Source: Microbispora rosea (GTDB lineage Bacteria; Actinomycetota; Actinomycetes; Streptosporangiales; Streptosporangiaceae). From it: a stretch of 64,000 nucleotides of DNA. The notes under the pieces were generated by a model that searched no databases, was not told the DNA's origin, and worked only from the letters and a program-made list of their open reading frames with translations. Where the stretch lies: the NCBI RefSeq assembly GCF_900156315.1, contig NZ_FTNI01000006.1, forward strand, positions 62,001 through 126,000, in the 5' to 3' direction. Within the stretch, counting starts at the first letter, position 1. Each line of letters begins with the position of its first letter. Positions 63,965 through 64,000 of this stretch are shown here, in pieces. Both the position numbers and the translations under genes were made by a program.

Positions 63965-64000
63965 TATCCAGCGAAATCGCCGATCTCGCCGTCCACCTCA

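Overview
The window is a gene-dense, very GC-rich chromosomal segment of an actinobacterium. Strong G/C third-position codon bias, many GTG and TTG starts, divergent and convergent pairs with 1-30 nt gaps, TANNNT -10 boxes close to start codons, GlxA-type regulators, a SpoIIE phosphatase fused to an anti-sigma-type kinase, EI24, DUF4192, GuaB1 and a CBM2-tailed cellulase all fit. A filamentous actinomycete of the Streptosporangiales (Nonomuraea/Microbispora/Streptosporangium type) is my best guess. The paired genes for 10-methyl fatty acid synthesis agree with the fatty acids typical of that group. This is inference; no rRNA marker is present.

Layout. 1-11.9 kb: accessory and regulatory genes, namely a cupin-protein end, LtrA-like membrane protein, methyltransferase, PP2C phosphatase/kinase, two GlxA/AraC regulators, rhodanese, tRNA-Ala(GGC) with promoter and hairpin, a LinA-like nucleotidyltransferase, a truncated HAD gene, an HxlR/SDR divergent pair with a visible operator, MFS exporter and PTH2. 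11.9-32.2 kb: core-like functions, namely CPBP protein, NarL-type two-component pair, CASTOR/POLLUX-like channel, Maf, EI24, ABC-F ATPase, DUF4192, ATP-dependent DNA ligase, GT39, FKBP, general stress protein, GuaB1 and an ABC exporter operon carrying its own XRE regulator. 32.2-39.6 kb: a scarred, plastic segment with an ISL3 fragment, a complete-looking IS481-type element, an IS5-like transposase tail, a frameshifted radical SAM/SPASM tail and an AAA ATPase gene interrupted by one amber codon, mixed with intact small regulatory genes including a TipA-like MerR protein.

40.4-52.4 kb is the most interesting block and reads as a methyl-branched fatty acid island. It holds an alpha-methylacyl-CoA racemase-like CaiB protein, a 2-hydroxyacid dehydrogenase, a TmsA-like FAD reductase with a TmsB/UfaA-like methyltransferase directly behind it, a FadD acyl-CoA ligase and two P450s of the CYP124 type. 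The genes could together make 10-methyl fatty acids, activate them, terminally hydroxylate them and fix stereochemistry for beta-oxidation. Candidate TetR-type operators lie beside two of its transcription units.

52.4-64 kb returns to core functions: a proline/glycine/glutamine-rich membrane-anchored protein, leuS, a tricorn-type protease, a secreted GH5-CBM2 cellulase, a PatB-like aminotransferase and lexA with its SOS box.
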